NCBI GenBank assembly: GCA_003427395.1
Contig: BFEA01000418.1
Coordinates: forward strand, 759,805-790,355
Direction of reading: 5' to 3'
DNA length: 30,551 bases
Origin: Chara braunii
Taxonomy: Eukaryota > Streptophyta > Charophyceae > Charales > Characeae
The translations under genes and the position numbers were made by a program. Each line of letters starts with the position of its first letter. Within the stretch, counting starts at the first letter, position 1. Below the pieces are notes generated by a model. That model ran no database searches and had not been told where the DNA came from. It saw only the letters and a list, made by a program, of their open reading frames with translations. Below are positions 9,200 to 19,450 of this stretch, piece after piece.

Positions 9200-11220
9200 C
9201 TAGGCTAAATGTACGCCCATAAAATTCGAATTTTGCCGGGCCTGAAAGCTACCGGCACGACCCCTTGGAAAATTGAGGGTGGTACCAGTATCAGCCTATG
9301 TGAAACTGGGCCTCTGTGAAACTGAACTGCTGGACCAGCTGACAGCAAATGGAGCAAAAAGGAGGGCCAGTGTTTTCACTCACATGCTACCCCAGCCCAA
9401 CTATCCACAAACCCAGCCCTACTTTATCTGGCCACGTTCAAGCACCAGAGACAGGCGGAGCAAAAAAGGGCGAAAAAATGACAAAGGGTTGAGAGTGGAA
9501 TAATATGCGGCCTGGCAGCACCGCCCACCAAAAACAAGAAAGACAAAATACTAAAATAGAAATATAAAATGAACTGGCAGAAGAAATGCTTGGGGACATA
9601 ACACCCCCTCAGCACTGTCATCACAGCTCCTGCCCTGACAGGCAGGAAGAAAAGATGGGATAGGACTTTCTCACCAAAGCTCTAGGGGTAACTGTGTGAT
9701 TGCAGTCAGACTCATCCAAATCTGGCCCTATCCGCATCCGACTGCAATTGCGGCCAGATAAGACAGAATAGGAGTTACGAATAACACAGCAGTAGGACAG
9801 AGCCTTCTCTCGAAAAGTGAAAAGATAAATCAGGCAGCCAGATAAGCTAACAGGAGGAGTTGCTGAGTGAGAATTTGCAGTTCTAGGAGCAGAGAAGTTT
9901 CAAAAAAACAGCAGGGGTGGAGCAGAGGTAAATCCCCCCATCTGCAGAAGCAATCAATTCCGCTTTCTCGGGGTCCCTCGGCCATAACGGAGGGAAGCAT
10001 CGTGCGAGTTTCTGTCTGCCTAAGGGACGGTTTCCAATGAATTTTCTTTGAAAAGAAAAAATAAAATAAAACAAAAAAGACCGACCTATGGCATCCTCGT
10101 CCCACAGCTCCCAGCAACCGGAGGCACACACAATGGCCATGTACCGACCAGGTTCATGTAACGACCAGGTTCATGTACAGCCCGGGCAAAGCGTCAAACA
10201 AAACCACCCAGCAAACTGCAGATGGACAACTGGGGACAGCACAAAGGGTAACCGTAAGACCGTTTGACCTTTACTCTCATCAACTCAGGAGCAGGCTGCA
10301 CCTCGACGATTCAGGGAATACCTTAATGATCTGGGGAATCACTAAAAGAGATTCTTTAGGCAATAAAAATATGCCTCGACCCCAGCAGCTGGAGGCAGGC
10401 ACCAACTCATGCCCCACAGCTGATACTCCATGACGCCTAGCAATAGAGAAATGCGAAACCAAAATAACTATATCGAGTCCCACACCTACTTACACATCCA
10501 CTAAACTCCAAGGGCTTTCTACTGCCTCCGCAAGCAGAAGCAGCCTCAAACCCCATCTATAAAGAAGAAATCCTGTCAGTATCTTATCCATCTTGTCGAT
10601 ATCATTGCTGTCACTGCCCGCTATGATATTTGTATTGCAAAACCAAAGCAGGCTATAATAACCCACACTCACTGGGGGGAAGCCTCTCTCAAAAAAGGAC
10701 GGAAGGTTCACCCTTTGCAGATTTCCTCTCAGAATCTCATCAAATAATGTCAAAGTAATCTCTCTCTCCCTTTCTGGCACGATATCAGCAAATCAGATAA
10801 TGTCACCTACGTGTACACCAGATGCAAGACTCCACAAGCTACCAGTTCACACAATTCCCAACAGCCAGAAAACCATCAACAACAAAAAGAATGATCTGAC
10901 ACCAGATGCAACTGAGCTAGGCTTCTGGCCCCTTTTCATTCTTTCTTCTTTCTTGTTTTTTTGGGTGAAATATTGTCCAAGTTTCGCAGAGCGAAGCTGA
11001 CAAGCAGCTAGCCCGAGCCCACAAACAAGGCTAAGGTTTCAGGGGGCAAGCTGCTGCATGACGGGGAACTGTCACGTGTGGTCCTGACGGCAGGCATTCT
11101 GGACTGACCCCTATCCTACATCTCGAAATCCTTTCTTTTCTTGATGGTGATTCTGATCTTCGTGTTATGGATTTTTTTTCTTTCTTTTATATTTTGACCG
11201 TTCCCTTTCTTTTATATATT
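9200..11220. other. 2-kb stretch without a recognisable gene
   Basis: I see no domain-bearing frame. Minor items are a duplicated GACCAGGTTCATGTA phrase at 10146-10177, a weak SINE-body fragment near 10060-10090, and A-rich patches. The longest frames (76-101 codons) overlap antisense frames and look random. Confidence 0.5.
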
Positions 11221-11225
11221 GTTGC

Positions 11226-11444
11226 GTGTCATCCTTATGCAGGGGCCAATCGTGTCATGGATGTTGGATTGTGTTTTATGGCATTTTCAATATAAGAAAA
11301 ACCCAATTCCAGAAAGAATTGTTAAAGAAACCACTTACAGGCGGAGCAATTAGTGCAGTATCATACGGATATGGACTAGTTTTCTTGCAGGATAGGATAA
11401 TTCAAGAAGTTTCCAAGGGAAAAAAAAAAAAAAAACACTTCTAA
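11226..11444 (+). other. Short unassigned open frame
   Basis: A 72-codon frame whose second half (starting [16 protein letters not shown]) has a plausible hydrophobic stretch but runs into an A-rich tract. I do not recognise it, and there is no neighbouring exon. It could be a decayed coding fragment or chance. Confidence 0.15.
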
Positions 11445-11495
11445 GTCGTGACCTGCGTCAGACTGGAGAGTAGTGCTCCGACAGTCCTTACTGTT

Positions 11496-11522
11496 ATAAT
11501 AATAATAATAATAAAATAATAA
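11496..11522. repeat. (TAA)n microsatellite, left
   Basis: An AT-rich trinucleotide run on the left border of the GTAC-rich island; the mirror tract lies at 11901-11930. Confidence 0.95.
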
Positions 11523-11536
11523 TCTGTGTTGCCACT

Positions 11537-11886
11537 TGTACGCACCCTCGTACGAGTAGGGATTCGTACTCTTGTACTCGTACCCTGCTCGTACGCTAGG
11601 GGCCCCATACGAGGTTTTTTTTTTTTTTTTAATCCGGTATTGTTTTTATTTGTTTTCTCAAATTCTAATAAGAATCTGAAGATGATGCTCAGCCAAATGT
11701 TGCTTGTTTTGTGTTGTTGCATCACATATGTTTTTTTCGGATTTTTTTGATGACCTTTTTTTTTTTTTTTCATACCGGGGCGTACAAGACGAAAAGGTTC
11801 CCGTACAGGTTCCCGTACAGGTTCCCGTACAGATCCCGTACAGATATTACTTGTACATTTCGTACGGAAAGGCCCTGTACGTGTAC
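11537..11886. other. GTAC-rich island
   Basis: Six GTAC tetramers lie in 11538-11594 and nine in 11782-11886, separated by T-rich sequence. Three consecutive 12-bp units (GTACAGGTTCCC) lie at about 11803-11830. One GTAC per 256 bp would be expected in random DNA of even composition. In plants GTAC is the core bound by SBP-domain factors, including copper-response elements, but the internal repeats show that much of this arose by duplication. The translated VREP repeat on the minus strand is a by-product. Confidence 0.8.
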
Positions 11887-11900
11887 GTTCTGCAACGTAG

Positions 11901-11930
11901 ATAATAATAATAATAATAATAATAATAATG
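11901..11930. repeat. (TAA)n microsatellite, right
   Basis: Ten TAA units closing the GTAC-rich island on its right side. Confidence 0.95.
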
Positions 11931-11944
11931 GTAAGGTAGATTGA

Positions 11945-12955
11945 AAGCTCTCCCAAGGCCGAAGGTCCTCGAGCTACAAAACAGGGAGTCCTGAAAAAGA
12001 GCAGGGACGAACTAGCATGGCTTTCAGGCGGAGCGAATCCTGAAACAGGCTGGCTGCATTGATACCCAAGTCTTTCAGGTATGGATGAAAACCAACTCAG
12101 CAGTACGACTACTACAATCTGCCCCCCTGCACTTAGAAGTCCCAGGACTATAATTCTCCCTTCCACACAATAGAAAACAGTGAAAATAACGGAAACAACG
12201 GAAAAGGGAGGAGTGGACTAGTTTGCCCTCAAATGGACAACCATCCTCGCTCAATATTTGTGAAAGCTCCATCCAGTAATTTCTTTCAAAATTTGAATGA
12301 TAGACTTCTTATTGCGAAAGCTCCATGCAGTAATTTCTTTTCAAAATTCAAATGATATACTTCTTAGTAAACTCCTCAGCACATTTACTAGTCATAAAGT
12401 AAGAACAACAGCATATACAGAAATAAATCGTCTGCTGAGAAGAAGACGGGGCTGGGAGTAATTGCCACCGGGGAAGAGTCAAGAAAGCCACAAACTGGCA
12501 CAACTATACATGTTCCAAAACCTGACCTGCCTCTGTTTGTACATGCTCCCCCCCCGCCCGAACCAACCGCAATATTCTTGGACAGCAACCAAACTTATGT
12601 GCCATAAGAATCACCACTGAACATGTTTGTCTTCTTATTTGATCTTTCTTTTGCTTGCATACTCTCACGCCGCTTCTTTCCTTTCACTTCATTGAACTTT
12701 TCGTGCTTGTTTTGATCTCTTCTCAATCAAAGAGTTTTTCCAGCCTTTTTTTGGTGCTCGTTTCGATCTCTTCTCAATCAAAGAGATTTTCCAGTCTTTT
12801 CATTACTTCCGCAAGGAGGTAGAGAGTCAGAGGGATGAGAACAGTGAGGGATAAACAAAAGGTAGGGTCAATATACTCATATAGAAGAGGTGAGGAGCAA
12901 GTGGATGGGTGAAAGGCAGGCGAAAGGGAAGTAAGTAGGAGGCAGACAAGGAGGA
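11945..12955. repeat. No gene; two small tandem duplications
   Basis: A unit of about 52 bp (GAAAGCTCCAT(C/G)CAGTAATTTCTTT) is duplicated at 12263-12362. A unit of about 50 bp (GATCTCTTCTCAATCAAAGAG) is duplicated at 12703-12800. If the KAI2-like gene is intact this is part of its first intron; no second-exon protein motif is seen on the minus strand. Confidence 0.7.
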
Positions 12956-13005
12956 GGACAGGGATGAAAAGCCATGCCAATAGGAGCCACAGCAATTGCT
13001 GTAGT

Positions 13006-13062
<57 letters not shown>

Positions 13063-13276
13063 CAGAGGAGGAGGAGGAAGAGGAGGCGGAGGAGGAGGGG
13101 GAGGGGGAAGAGGAGGAAGAGGAGGAGGAGGAAATGACTCACAGACCTTGGAGACGACATCATGGCAACAATCCATCGGACAGGGATGAAAAGCCATGCC
13201 AATAGGAGCCACAGCAATTGCTGTAGTAGCAGCAGCAGCAGCAGCAGTAGTAGCAGTAGTAGTAGTAGTAGTAGTG

Positions 13277-13318
<42 letters not shown>

Positions 13319-13435
13319 CTCAGAGGAGGAGGAGGAAGAGGAGGCGGAGGAGGAGGAGGGGGAGGGGGAAGAGGAGGAAGAGGAGAAGGAGGAGGAAATG
13401 ACTCACAGACCTTGGAGACGACATCATGGCAACAA
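12956..13435. repeat. Tandem duplication covering exon end, splice donor and intron microsatellite
   Basis: Unit 1 (about 12956-13172) and unit 2 (about 13178-13435) both start GGACAGGGATGAAAAGCC, run through (AGC)n/(AGT)n and (GAG)n purine tracts, and end with CTCACAGACCTTGGAGACG and CATCATGGCAACAAT. The last phrase is the antisense of the final 24 bases of the hydrolase exon plus its donor. The units differ in length because the trinucleotide tracts expanded differently. Confidence 0.92.
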
Positions 13436-13781
13436 TACGTTGAAAGAGTTGCGGCTGCTCGATAGATGCAAGCATCCCCACCATACCGGATACAGAATGT
13501 CCAACGTAGATGCAGGAATCTATCTCCAGCTCATCAAGAATGTTCAACAGGTCGTCCGCAAAACCGTGCAATGTTCCATGGCGAGAGAAGGAGAAATAGG
13601 AAAAGTCACTCTTCCCCGCACCCACCATATCGAAAAGCACTACCCGATAGTGTTTGACGAGATGTGGAACCAAGTGCCTCCAGCATGTTTGATCTGATCC
13701 AAATCCATGGCCCAGAACAATCGTTTCTTGCCCTGATCCCAAGATATTTACGTTATGCAATTCAGTAAAGGTCTTATCCAT
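13411..13781 (-). CDS. KAI2/D14-like alpha/beta-hydrolase, exon 1 (partial gene)
   Basis: Exon 1 encodes about 124 residues of the RsbQ-type alpha/beta-hydrolase family that includes the karrikin/KL receptor KAI2 and the strigolactone receptor D14. Residues 22-30 carry the oxyanion-region motif LGHGFGSDQ, residues 47-56 VVLFDMVGAG, and 94-98 GHSVS with the presumed nucleophile Ser96 (Ser95 in Arabidopsis KAI2). The protein then runs ASIEQPQLFQRIV to SSPR, where KAI2-type genes normally have an intron. The Asp and His of the triad and the lid helices belong to the missing C-terminal half. The start at 13781 fits family length and has CATCATGG context. Two donor candidates exist: AAG/GTCTGT after 13411 (phase 2, keeps the family position; preferred) and TCT/GTGAGT after 13407. 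Translation past the donor enters the intron purine tract. The second exon is not visible in the window, so the gene has a long intron, or is truncated or misassembled. I cannot tell KAI2 from DLK or D14 clades from this half. Confidence 0.88.
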
Positions 13782-13786
13782 GATGA

Positions 13787-13794
13787 TGACGTCA
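13787..13794. promoter_or_regulatory. TGACGTCA palindrome upstream of the hydrolase start
   Basis: A perfect bZIP-type site (TGACGTCA) ends 5 bases before the ATG. The position is probably within the 5' UTR, so function is doubtful; the match itself is exact. Confidence 0.3.
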
Positions 13795-14490
13795 ACACAA
13801 TGAGAAGCAAGAGCACAAGAGAAAACTCCCCTCTTCCCCCTGTTGTTCCTCGTGCTCCAGGCACAAACTCAAAATTAATTCCAAGTTGGGCTTCCTGCAA
13901 GCGACCAGCCAATCCCTTGAGTCTCCACACGGGCACGACCACAACCAGCACCCACACTGTCTTCCCAGAGTCTTCGCAAGTACAAATACCATTAAACACA
14001 CAGGCAAGACTTTTTCCGTTTCTTTAATCCTTTTAACCCGCAAGAAACGAATCACGCGCAGCAGTGAGACTCCTGCTCAATTCTACTCCTTGCCTCCACT
14101 GAGTAAAGACTAAGCCAAAAACAGAGAATCCTTCCACCTCCACCTTCTCTATCCCCTCCTTTGATCCTCCTCACCAACCTCTCCCTTCTCTCAAGTGCGC
14201 TTGCTCTTTCTTGCTTCGTTGCATGTGCGTGTGGCTCAAACCACTGCCTTCTGCTCCTGCCGCTCCTGCTAAAAATGATGATGACGGTGATGAAGATTAT
14301 ACATGATGACGATTTCTTACGCCAAGAAGGAGCAAACATTTCCATAAAAAGAAGTGAGATATCTCTCTCTTTTAACCTACCTTGATTTTGAGCGCACACC
14401 AGCGAGCTCCGCACTACTGGCCCTCCACCACTAGTTCAGTCTAACAAGAACTAACGTGCAAAAAATGGACCAGCAAAGATAGACCAGCTT
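13795..14490. other. Upstream region of the hydrolase; no other gene
   Basis: This would hold the 5' UTR and promoter of the minus-strand hydrolase. I find no convincing TATA box in that orientation. Open frames on either strand are unrelated to known proteins. Confidence 0.45.

Positions 14491-14493
<3 letters not shown>

Positions 14494-14521
<28 letters not shown>
14494..14521. repeat. (CT)14 microsatellite
   Basis: Uninterrupted dinucleotide run; its minus-strand translation (RERERE) is not a protein. Confidence 0.97.
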
Positions 14522-15480
14522 CACACACCCACCCAAAGTGGATAAGAGAGAATTTAGCAAAGGGAGATGCAGGTGCAGACGTGTAGTAACGAGAAGGCGA
14601 CAGGAAGACAGGACGGTACAGAACAAAAGGAAATAGATCGGCGGGTAGGAAATAGCAACAGATACCCAACTGATGTGACAAGTCCAATAAGACTACTTCA
14701 AACAAGGCTATAAATAGTGTGCCCTTTCAGCAGACCACCTGTACTACATCACAGACTCGTCAGCATGAGCTCTGCTCATATCATCAGATAAACTACCCCC
14801 ACAGGGTCCCCACTCAACACAAATAAGGAATACCATTGAGGCATCTGATCATAAACGCGGGGAGATGCACTGTGATTGTCCAGTCCTGCTAGGACTACAC
14901 CCTTCGATTACGTTGCACCAAGTACATTCATGTTCCTTTCTTCTTGATGTGGCAATTGACAGTAGACTTTAATACAAGCTCTCGGATTTGGAAGTGATGA
15001 AAAAGCAAATACACAACAGAAGAGAATGAGCTGAGGGCCTATGAGAAGTCTGCGGAATAGCTGAAAACACAGAACCAAAACTAGATAGCAGCACAACAGA
15101 AGTAACCTCACAGGAGAATGACTAACTTAGAGTGGAGGACAACTGCCCAGAGCAGTTTGGTCCAACTTTTCAAGGACAGCTTCACGGTGTGGTACAAGTC
15201 TGTGAGGCTTATTCAGCGTAAGCAAGTTGGGAAGGGGGAGAATACAATGGATTTTCTTTCTTGTTGCCTGTACTCCTTTCTTAAACCACCACTACCTCAC
15301 CCAACTAAAAAAAAACTAGTGGCCGTTAATGCACCGCAGCTTTTGGGGGTCGGGGGAGGGGAACGCCCGATAGTGCCTGATTAAGGAGGCCGGTCGTTTC
15401 AGGGCTGGGCACTTTCTTTGTAAAAAACAAAAATCGAAAGAAAAACAAGGAAACGGCATAAATACTTCTTTCTCGAAAAA
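14522..15480. other. No recognised gene; isolated TATA-like site
   Basis: A good plant TATA word (TATAAATA) lies at 14709-14716 on the plus strand. The first ATG after it, near 14765, opens only an 8-codon frame, so no gene can be attached to it. The remainder lacks recognisable coding content and ends in an A run against the assembly gap. Confidence 0.35.
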
Positions 15481-15487
15481 AAAAAAA

Positions 15488-15757
15488 NNNNNNNNNNNNN
15501 NNNNNNNNNNNNNNNNNNNNNNNNNNNNNNNNNNNNNNNNNNNNNNNNNNNNNNNNNNNNNNNNNNNNNNNNNNNNNNNNNNNNNNNNNNNNNNNNNNNN
15601 NNNNNNNNNNNNNNNNNNNNNNNNNNNNNNNNNNNNNNNNNNNNNNNNNNNNNNNNNNNNNNNNNNNNNNNNNNNNNNNNNNNNNNNNNNNNNNNNNNNN
15701 NNNNNNNNNNNNNNNNNNNNNNNNNNNNNNNNNNNNNNNNNNNNNNNNNNNNNNNNN
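15488..15757. other. Assembly gap (270 N)
   Basis: Unresolved bases between an A run and a (GA)n tract. Any frame spanning it is meaningless. Single Ns also occur at 21803, 29357 and 30085. Confidence 1.

Positions 15758-15836
<79 letters not shown>
15758..15836. repeat. (GA)n microsatellite
   Basis: About 39 GA units adjoining the gap. The CT tract at 15921-15975 is its complement, so the pair forms a long imperfect palindrome around 15840-15915. Confidence 0.97.
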
Positions 15837-15839
<3 letters not shown>

Positions 15840-15842
<3 letters not shown>

Positions 15843-15915
15843 CATCCTGGCGAGATTGCTGTGGCGCAGCAAACTCGCCAGGATGCTCACTCAGGGGAGT
15901 TTGCTGCGCCACAGC
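15840..15915. repeat. Interleaved inverted repeats (A-B-A'-B')
   Basis: Arm A (15840-15854, GAGCATCCTGGCGAG) pairs with A' (15874-15888). Arm B (15858-15875, GCTGTGGCGCAGCAAACT) pairs with B' (15898-15915). The pairs are perfect and interleaved, the topology of a pseudoknot rather than of nested hairpins. An assembly join of two opposite-strand reads next to the gap could also create it. Confidence 0.9.
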
Positions 15916-15918
15916 GCG

Positions 15919-15920
<2 letters not shown>

Positions 15921-15975
<55 letters not shown>
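15921..15975. repeat. (CT)n microsatellite
   Basis: About 27 CT units following the interleaved repeat. Confidence 0.97.
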
Positions 15976-15979
<4 letters not shown>

Positions 15980-15984
15980 GTCCC

Positions 15985-16216
15985 AACGAGTCTGTGAGAG
16001 TCTAACGAAATAGTCCTTCACGGTCATGATTTTTTTGAGTTCTGTATAGTGAACACGACAACACAAACACACACGTGGCCACACACAGCCAAAGGCCATC
16101 CTGGGCACACTGCCGCAGTTCAACCCCCTGATCAGCCAGCAAAAGTCCGACAAAACAGTCTCGCACAGTGATGCTTGTTTTGTGGAGGTGTATAGCGAAC
16201 ACGACAACACACACAT
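15985..16216. repeat. Diverged 147-bp tandem repeat
   Basis: GTATAG(T/C)GAACACGACAACACA occurs at about 16045 and 16191. Sequence before each (TCYRACRAAAYAGTC...CAGTGATG-like) also aligns, and resembles the GAAACTCCGACGAAACAGTC part of repeat family R1. Confidence 0.6.
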
Positions 16217-16499
16217 GCACATGCACTCTTCAAGAAGGCCAATTTCTTGACATTCCATATTTACCCAATGCAAAGCCAATTCCTTGGCAATCCATTTGCA
16301 CCCTCCGTGTAGGATTTGTCCTCTTAGACTAGTAGCGTGATCATTCATTCCCTTGCAACGGACCATGATAATCGTGAACCAGATTCGTAACGGTATTTCA
16401 CACACTGTAAGCTATTAAATGCCGGGTTGACCAGCGCCAGAACGAGAACAAGCGTGAGCATGGTCCAAAAATACCAAGATTCACACCTTCTCTTGTCCC
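16217..16499. other. No recognised gene
   Basis: Unremarkable sequence without repeats or coding motifs that I can identify. Confidence 0.4.
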
Positions 16500-16972
16500 A
16501 TGCTAAGCACGGTGTTCTACACGGACCTGAACGTAGGCGGAAACCAGATCGAGTTCCCCCTATCCATCAGGACGACCACAATCATGAACCTGGTCCAAAC
16601 ATCAAACGAGGATGCCCACCTCCTCATGTTCCATGCTATGTTCCACCTCCTCAGCGTAGACCTGAAAAGCAGACCTCGTTCCGCTCCCCATCATGGTCAC
16701 GTTATTGTCTATCTATCTATGTTTTACCATCCAAAGCTTGAACCATTTGCCATGAGATGACGAGAACCTCGACCTTTTCCCCCTCCGCATCTGATCATGT
16801 TATTATTGACACTCGGCCCGGCTCCACTACAACATTCTTGATGCATCTGAAGGGGGCAATGGTCCCCAGTACATTCGAAAGGTTGGATCAAATGTGTCTA
16901 GTCAACCACGTTGTCCAGATGCATGAGAAATGTTGGGTGGTGGAGGAGGCCCACTATCATGGATTATGGTAG
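16500..16972 (+). other. Two adjoining unassigned open frames, possible decayed coding DNA
   Basis: A frame at 16500-16760 (86 codons, with VFYTDLNVGGNQIEFPLSI) overlaps by four bases one at 16757-16972 (71 codons, with HVIIDTRPGSTTTFLMHLKG). Both look more protein-like in composition than the neighbouring frames. I recognise no domain, and no splice structure joins them. Chance is the default reading. Confidence 0.2.
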
Positions 16973-17261
16973 ATAAGTGGTAGAGGTCCTCTTTCAAGTA
17001 AAAAAGGACGGAATGTGACGCCGAATCTGAGAAACAAAAAAAAAAAAAAAGCATGGAGAACGTGCAATAGTGTCGGTTACATAGCGAACCCAAAAGCAGT
17101 ATGGACGAAACAAAAAAAAACTACAAGACAAAGCCCTGATTCCTTGGCCTATTCTATCCTCCGATTTGCTAGTGACCTTGGGCCGCGCTCCAGACATTGG
17201 ACCGCACTCCACTGCAAACCACTCTACACGTACCGAAACTGGTAACGGTCTGATACAATCG

Positions 17262-17332
17262 AAATCTTGCATCAGTCCCATCGTATCGGGTCCAACAAAA
17301 TCTTGCATCAGTCCCATCGTATTGGGTCCAAC
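17262..17332. repeat. 36-bp tandem duplication
   Basis: AAATCTTGCATCAGTCCCAT and the following CGTAT(C/T)GGGTCCAAC occur at 17262-17296 and 17298-17332 with one difference. The surrounding 16975-17650 has an A run at 17035-17050 and nothing else recognised. Confidence 0.95.
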
Positions 17333-17657
17333 ATTCAGAGAAGTTGGCAAGATCATTTGTTTAGCTATTGATAGTAGTGGAGGAATCTTTCCTTCTTCAG
17401 GAAGATGCACTCGTTTTTTTGGGGGGGGTCCTGCATAGTGTGGCAAGGCCCTTAGACTCCAGTCCTAAATAGGTGCCTGAGTCTTCTGATTATTATAATC
17501 AACACATACGCACTGACAAGTCAAAGATCACATCCTTCTGGCTGAACGGTACACAGGTATCAATTCGAACTGTCCGTAAAATTGTTTTTTTCTTTCTTTG
17601 TAAGGGCGACGGCCTTGGGATGTTATCATCGGAAAAACCAGCCCAGTGGGATTCAAA

Positions 17658-18003
17658 GTCTAATCTGCCAGGGTGGCCTTATTGCCTTCATATACTCTTC
17701 AGATGAGAGAGTGTGAGGCTGCACCCAGCCTCACAGGAATTAGGTGGGTGACACCAACCAGGCGTCAATCGGTAGCGAAGGGACCAAGCATCATCTGAGT
17801 GGCCGGTCACCGTGCCTCCCCGATAACCCCTCTTCCCCTACAAACATCTGCAGTGACTTCTTAAAGCTAATCGGGTGGACTAACGAGCTATCTGTAGGTG
17901 GCGGGGGCGCCAAGCATGCCTGGGAAGGTACATGAGGCCAATGGGGATTGAACCCATGACCTCCCAAATGCCACTTGCGTGCCTTACCAACTGAGTTAGG
18001 CCG
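17658..18003 (-). mobile_element. SINE-S1, copy with intact A box
   Basis: Minus strand: the head starts TCGGCCTAACTCAGTTGGTAA (A box, near 17990), followed by the B box GGGTTCAATCCCC (near 17945). A body of about 270 bp follows, sharing CATGTACCTTCC, GGCATGCTTGGCGCC, GGCCACTCAGATGATGC and AAGGCCACCCTGG with the copy at 28635. Both copies end CAGATTAGAC without an A tail. Tail type and length (about 340 bp) define a Pol III SINE family distinct from that at 5864. This copy has an extra hairpin at 17712-17734 absent from the other. Confidence 0.88.
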
Positions 18004-18463
18004 ATGGATAACCTCAATAAAATTCAATTGAACAATTCAAGAGTCTGCAAAAGAAAAGGGGAGGGGGGGGGGAAGTGCTCAGAAGAAAACAACATAAAGC
18101 AAAAATCACAAGTCCTAGGGCTAGGTCCCACTACAGACATTTTACCACCGGGCGGTTTGGTTTCTGATCATGTGTGGCTGACGGTGACAAATACGGTCTG
18201 TCGGAGTTGGGGAATCTGAACGGCGGCGGTAATTTCAAAGTGTTACGTCCCAAATCTGTGTGTGTCCTCCAAAGACATTTCTAGGAACGGTTTGATTTAT
18301 TTTTATTTTTTTTTTGAGTATTTAGGCGTCCACGAGGATGCAATATTATGGACGTGCAAAGGTGGAATGATAGTGCAACTTTGCTACAGTGCTATGTGTG
18401 CACAAAAAGGCCAACAAAAACAAAACAAAGTCGTGTGTTCAAAGTACTGTCATAATGGTCTGA
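18004..18463. other. No recognised gene
   Basis: Mixed sequence with a G-rich patch at 18060-18072 and a T run at 18299-18315. No domain or repeat match was found. Confidence 0.4.
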
Positions 18464-18468
18464 CAGAG

Positions 18469-18896
18469 GGCGTCGTTAGACACTCCTCTGGGCATCCTCG
18501 GGCTCCGAGGATGAATCCTCGGAAAACTTTAGGGTTTTTATCGTCTTCGTTACACTCATCCTCGGAGCATCCGTTTTAGGACTCATCCTCGGAGCAACGT
18601 CAGAAAAAAAGAAGGAAACAAAAAAGAAAAAAAGTTGTGCTTCAGGCTTTCAGCCAATAGGGTGCCGCCACGATCCGAATTCTCGGTTGTAACGGTCTCT
18701 CTACGTGCATGCCCTCTCCTCTCCGTGAAACACGGATCCTCAGGCCCCGAGGACGATTTGGCTGGGAAATCCTTGGAGCTCAAGGATTTGTCCTCGGAGT
18801 GTTTTCACATTTTCATTTCCGATTTCATCTCCGAGGACAGGTGGAACGAAGACGAAATCCTTGGAATCACGTCCCCGAGTAGTGTCTAACGACGCC
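18469..18896. mobile_element. 428-bp MITE, TIR GGCGTCGTTAGACACT, 5-bp TSD
   Basis: Terminal inverted repeats GGCGTCGTTAGACACT (18469-18484) and AGTGTCTAACGACGCC (18881-18896) match perfectly. CAGAG lies immediately outside both ends (18464-18468 and 18897-18901). The interior has many (A/T)TCCTCGG(A/G) subrepeats in both orientations and no protein-coding frame, so it is non-autonomous. The GGCNTCGYT end and 5-bp duplication resemble the foldback elements at 28-29.6 kb. Confidence 0.93.
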
Positions 18897-18901
18897 CAGA
18901 G

Positions 18902-19445
18902 ACCACAATTAGAGGGCCCAGCCCTTAGGCTGAGTCCAGCACTCATCTGGAAAAAGAGGAAGTGAATGCGATTGCTCCCATCCCATTGGCTGACAGGAGC
19001 ACCCTAAGCTGAATTTGGCTTTCTTTAACTCCTAGAAGGAGAGTTTTATTATTCCCAAAAAAATGCAGAAACCAAGTTTTAAATGCTAAAAGCAGGTCAC
19101 ACAACGTTTCAAACGTCTGTAGAGGGACCTAGCCCCTGATGCATGCAATATAATGTTACGACCCTTAAGCACTATTACCCTTCAGAACAAGGATTAACAA
19201 GGATTGACTATATATCGCCATATATACCATCATAGAGATATTGCCCTCATGCATGAGATGTAACGCTAAGGGCAGATCCCGGGTGTACTGGTGGTGGTTT
19301 AAGAACAAAGACTCTGCGTATGTATGTACATATATAACCCACCTCAGGGTATCAGTTGTCAGGCAGTCGTCGATGCGTAGTCGCAACCGGGGTTAAGGTG
19401 GATTATCACGTACAGTGTAACCAGTTAGGGGATTCTGCAGATTGT
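18902..19445. other. No recognised gene
   Basis: No conserved frame, tRNA or inverted repeat was identified. Confidence 0.4.
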
Positions 19446-19450
19446 AGAGG

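Noticed and set aside
11226-11444. Possible Mpv17/PMP22-like fragment
   Set aside because: Only a vague resemblance over some 25 residues; no family motif could be confirmed.
11441-12166. 241-codon minus-strand frame
   Set aside because: It consists of translated (TAA)n, the GTAC repeat (VREP) and A/T runs; a repeat by-product.
12974-13465. Ser-, Val- and Gly/Arg-repeat frames
   Set aside because: These are the intron trinucleotide tracts read in all frames, antisense to the hydrolase gene.
14709-14716. TATA box as start of a gene
   Set aside because: No meaningful reading frame or RNA gene follows it.
15316-15978. 220-codon frame across the N gap
   Set aside because: It contains the gap and dinucleotide repeats only.
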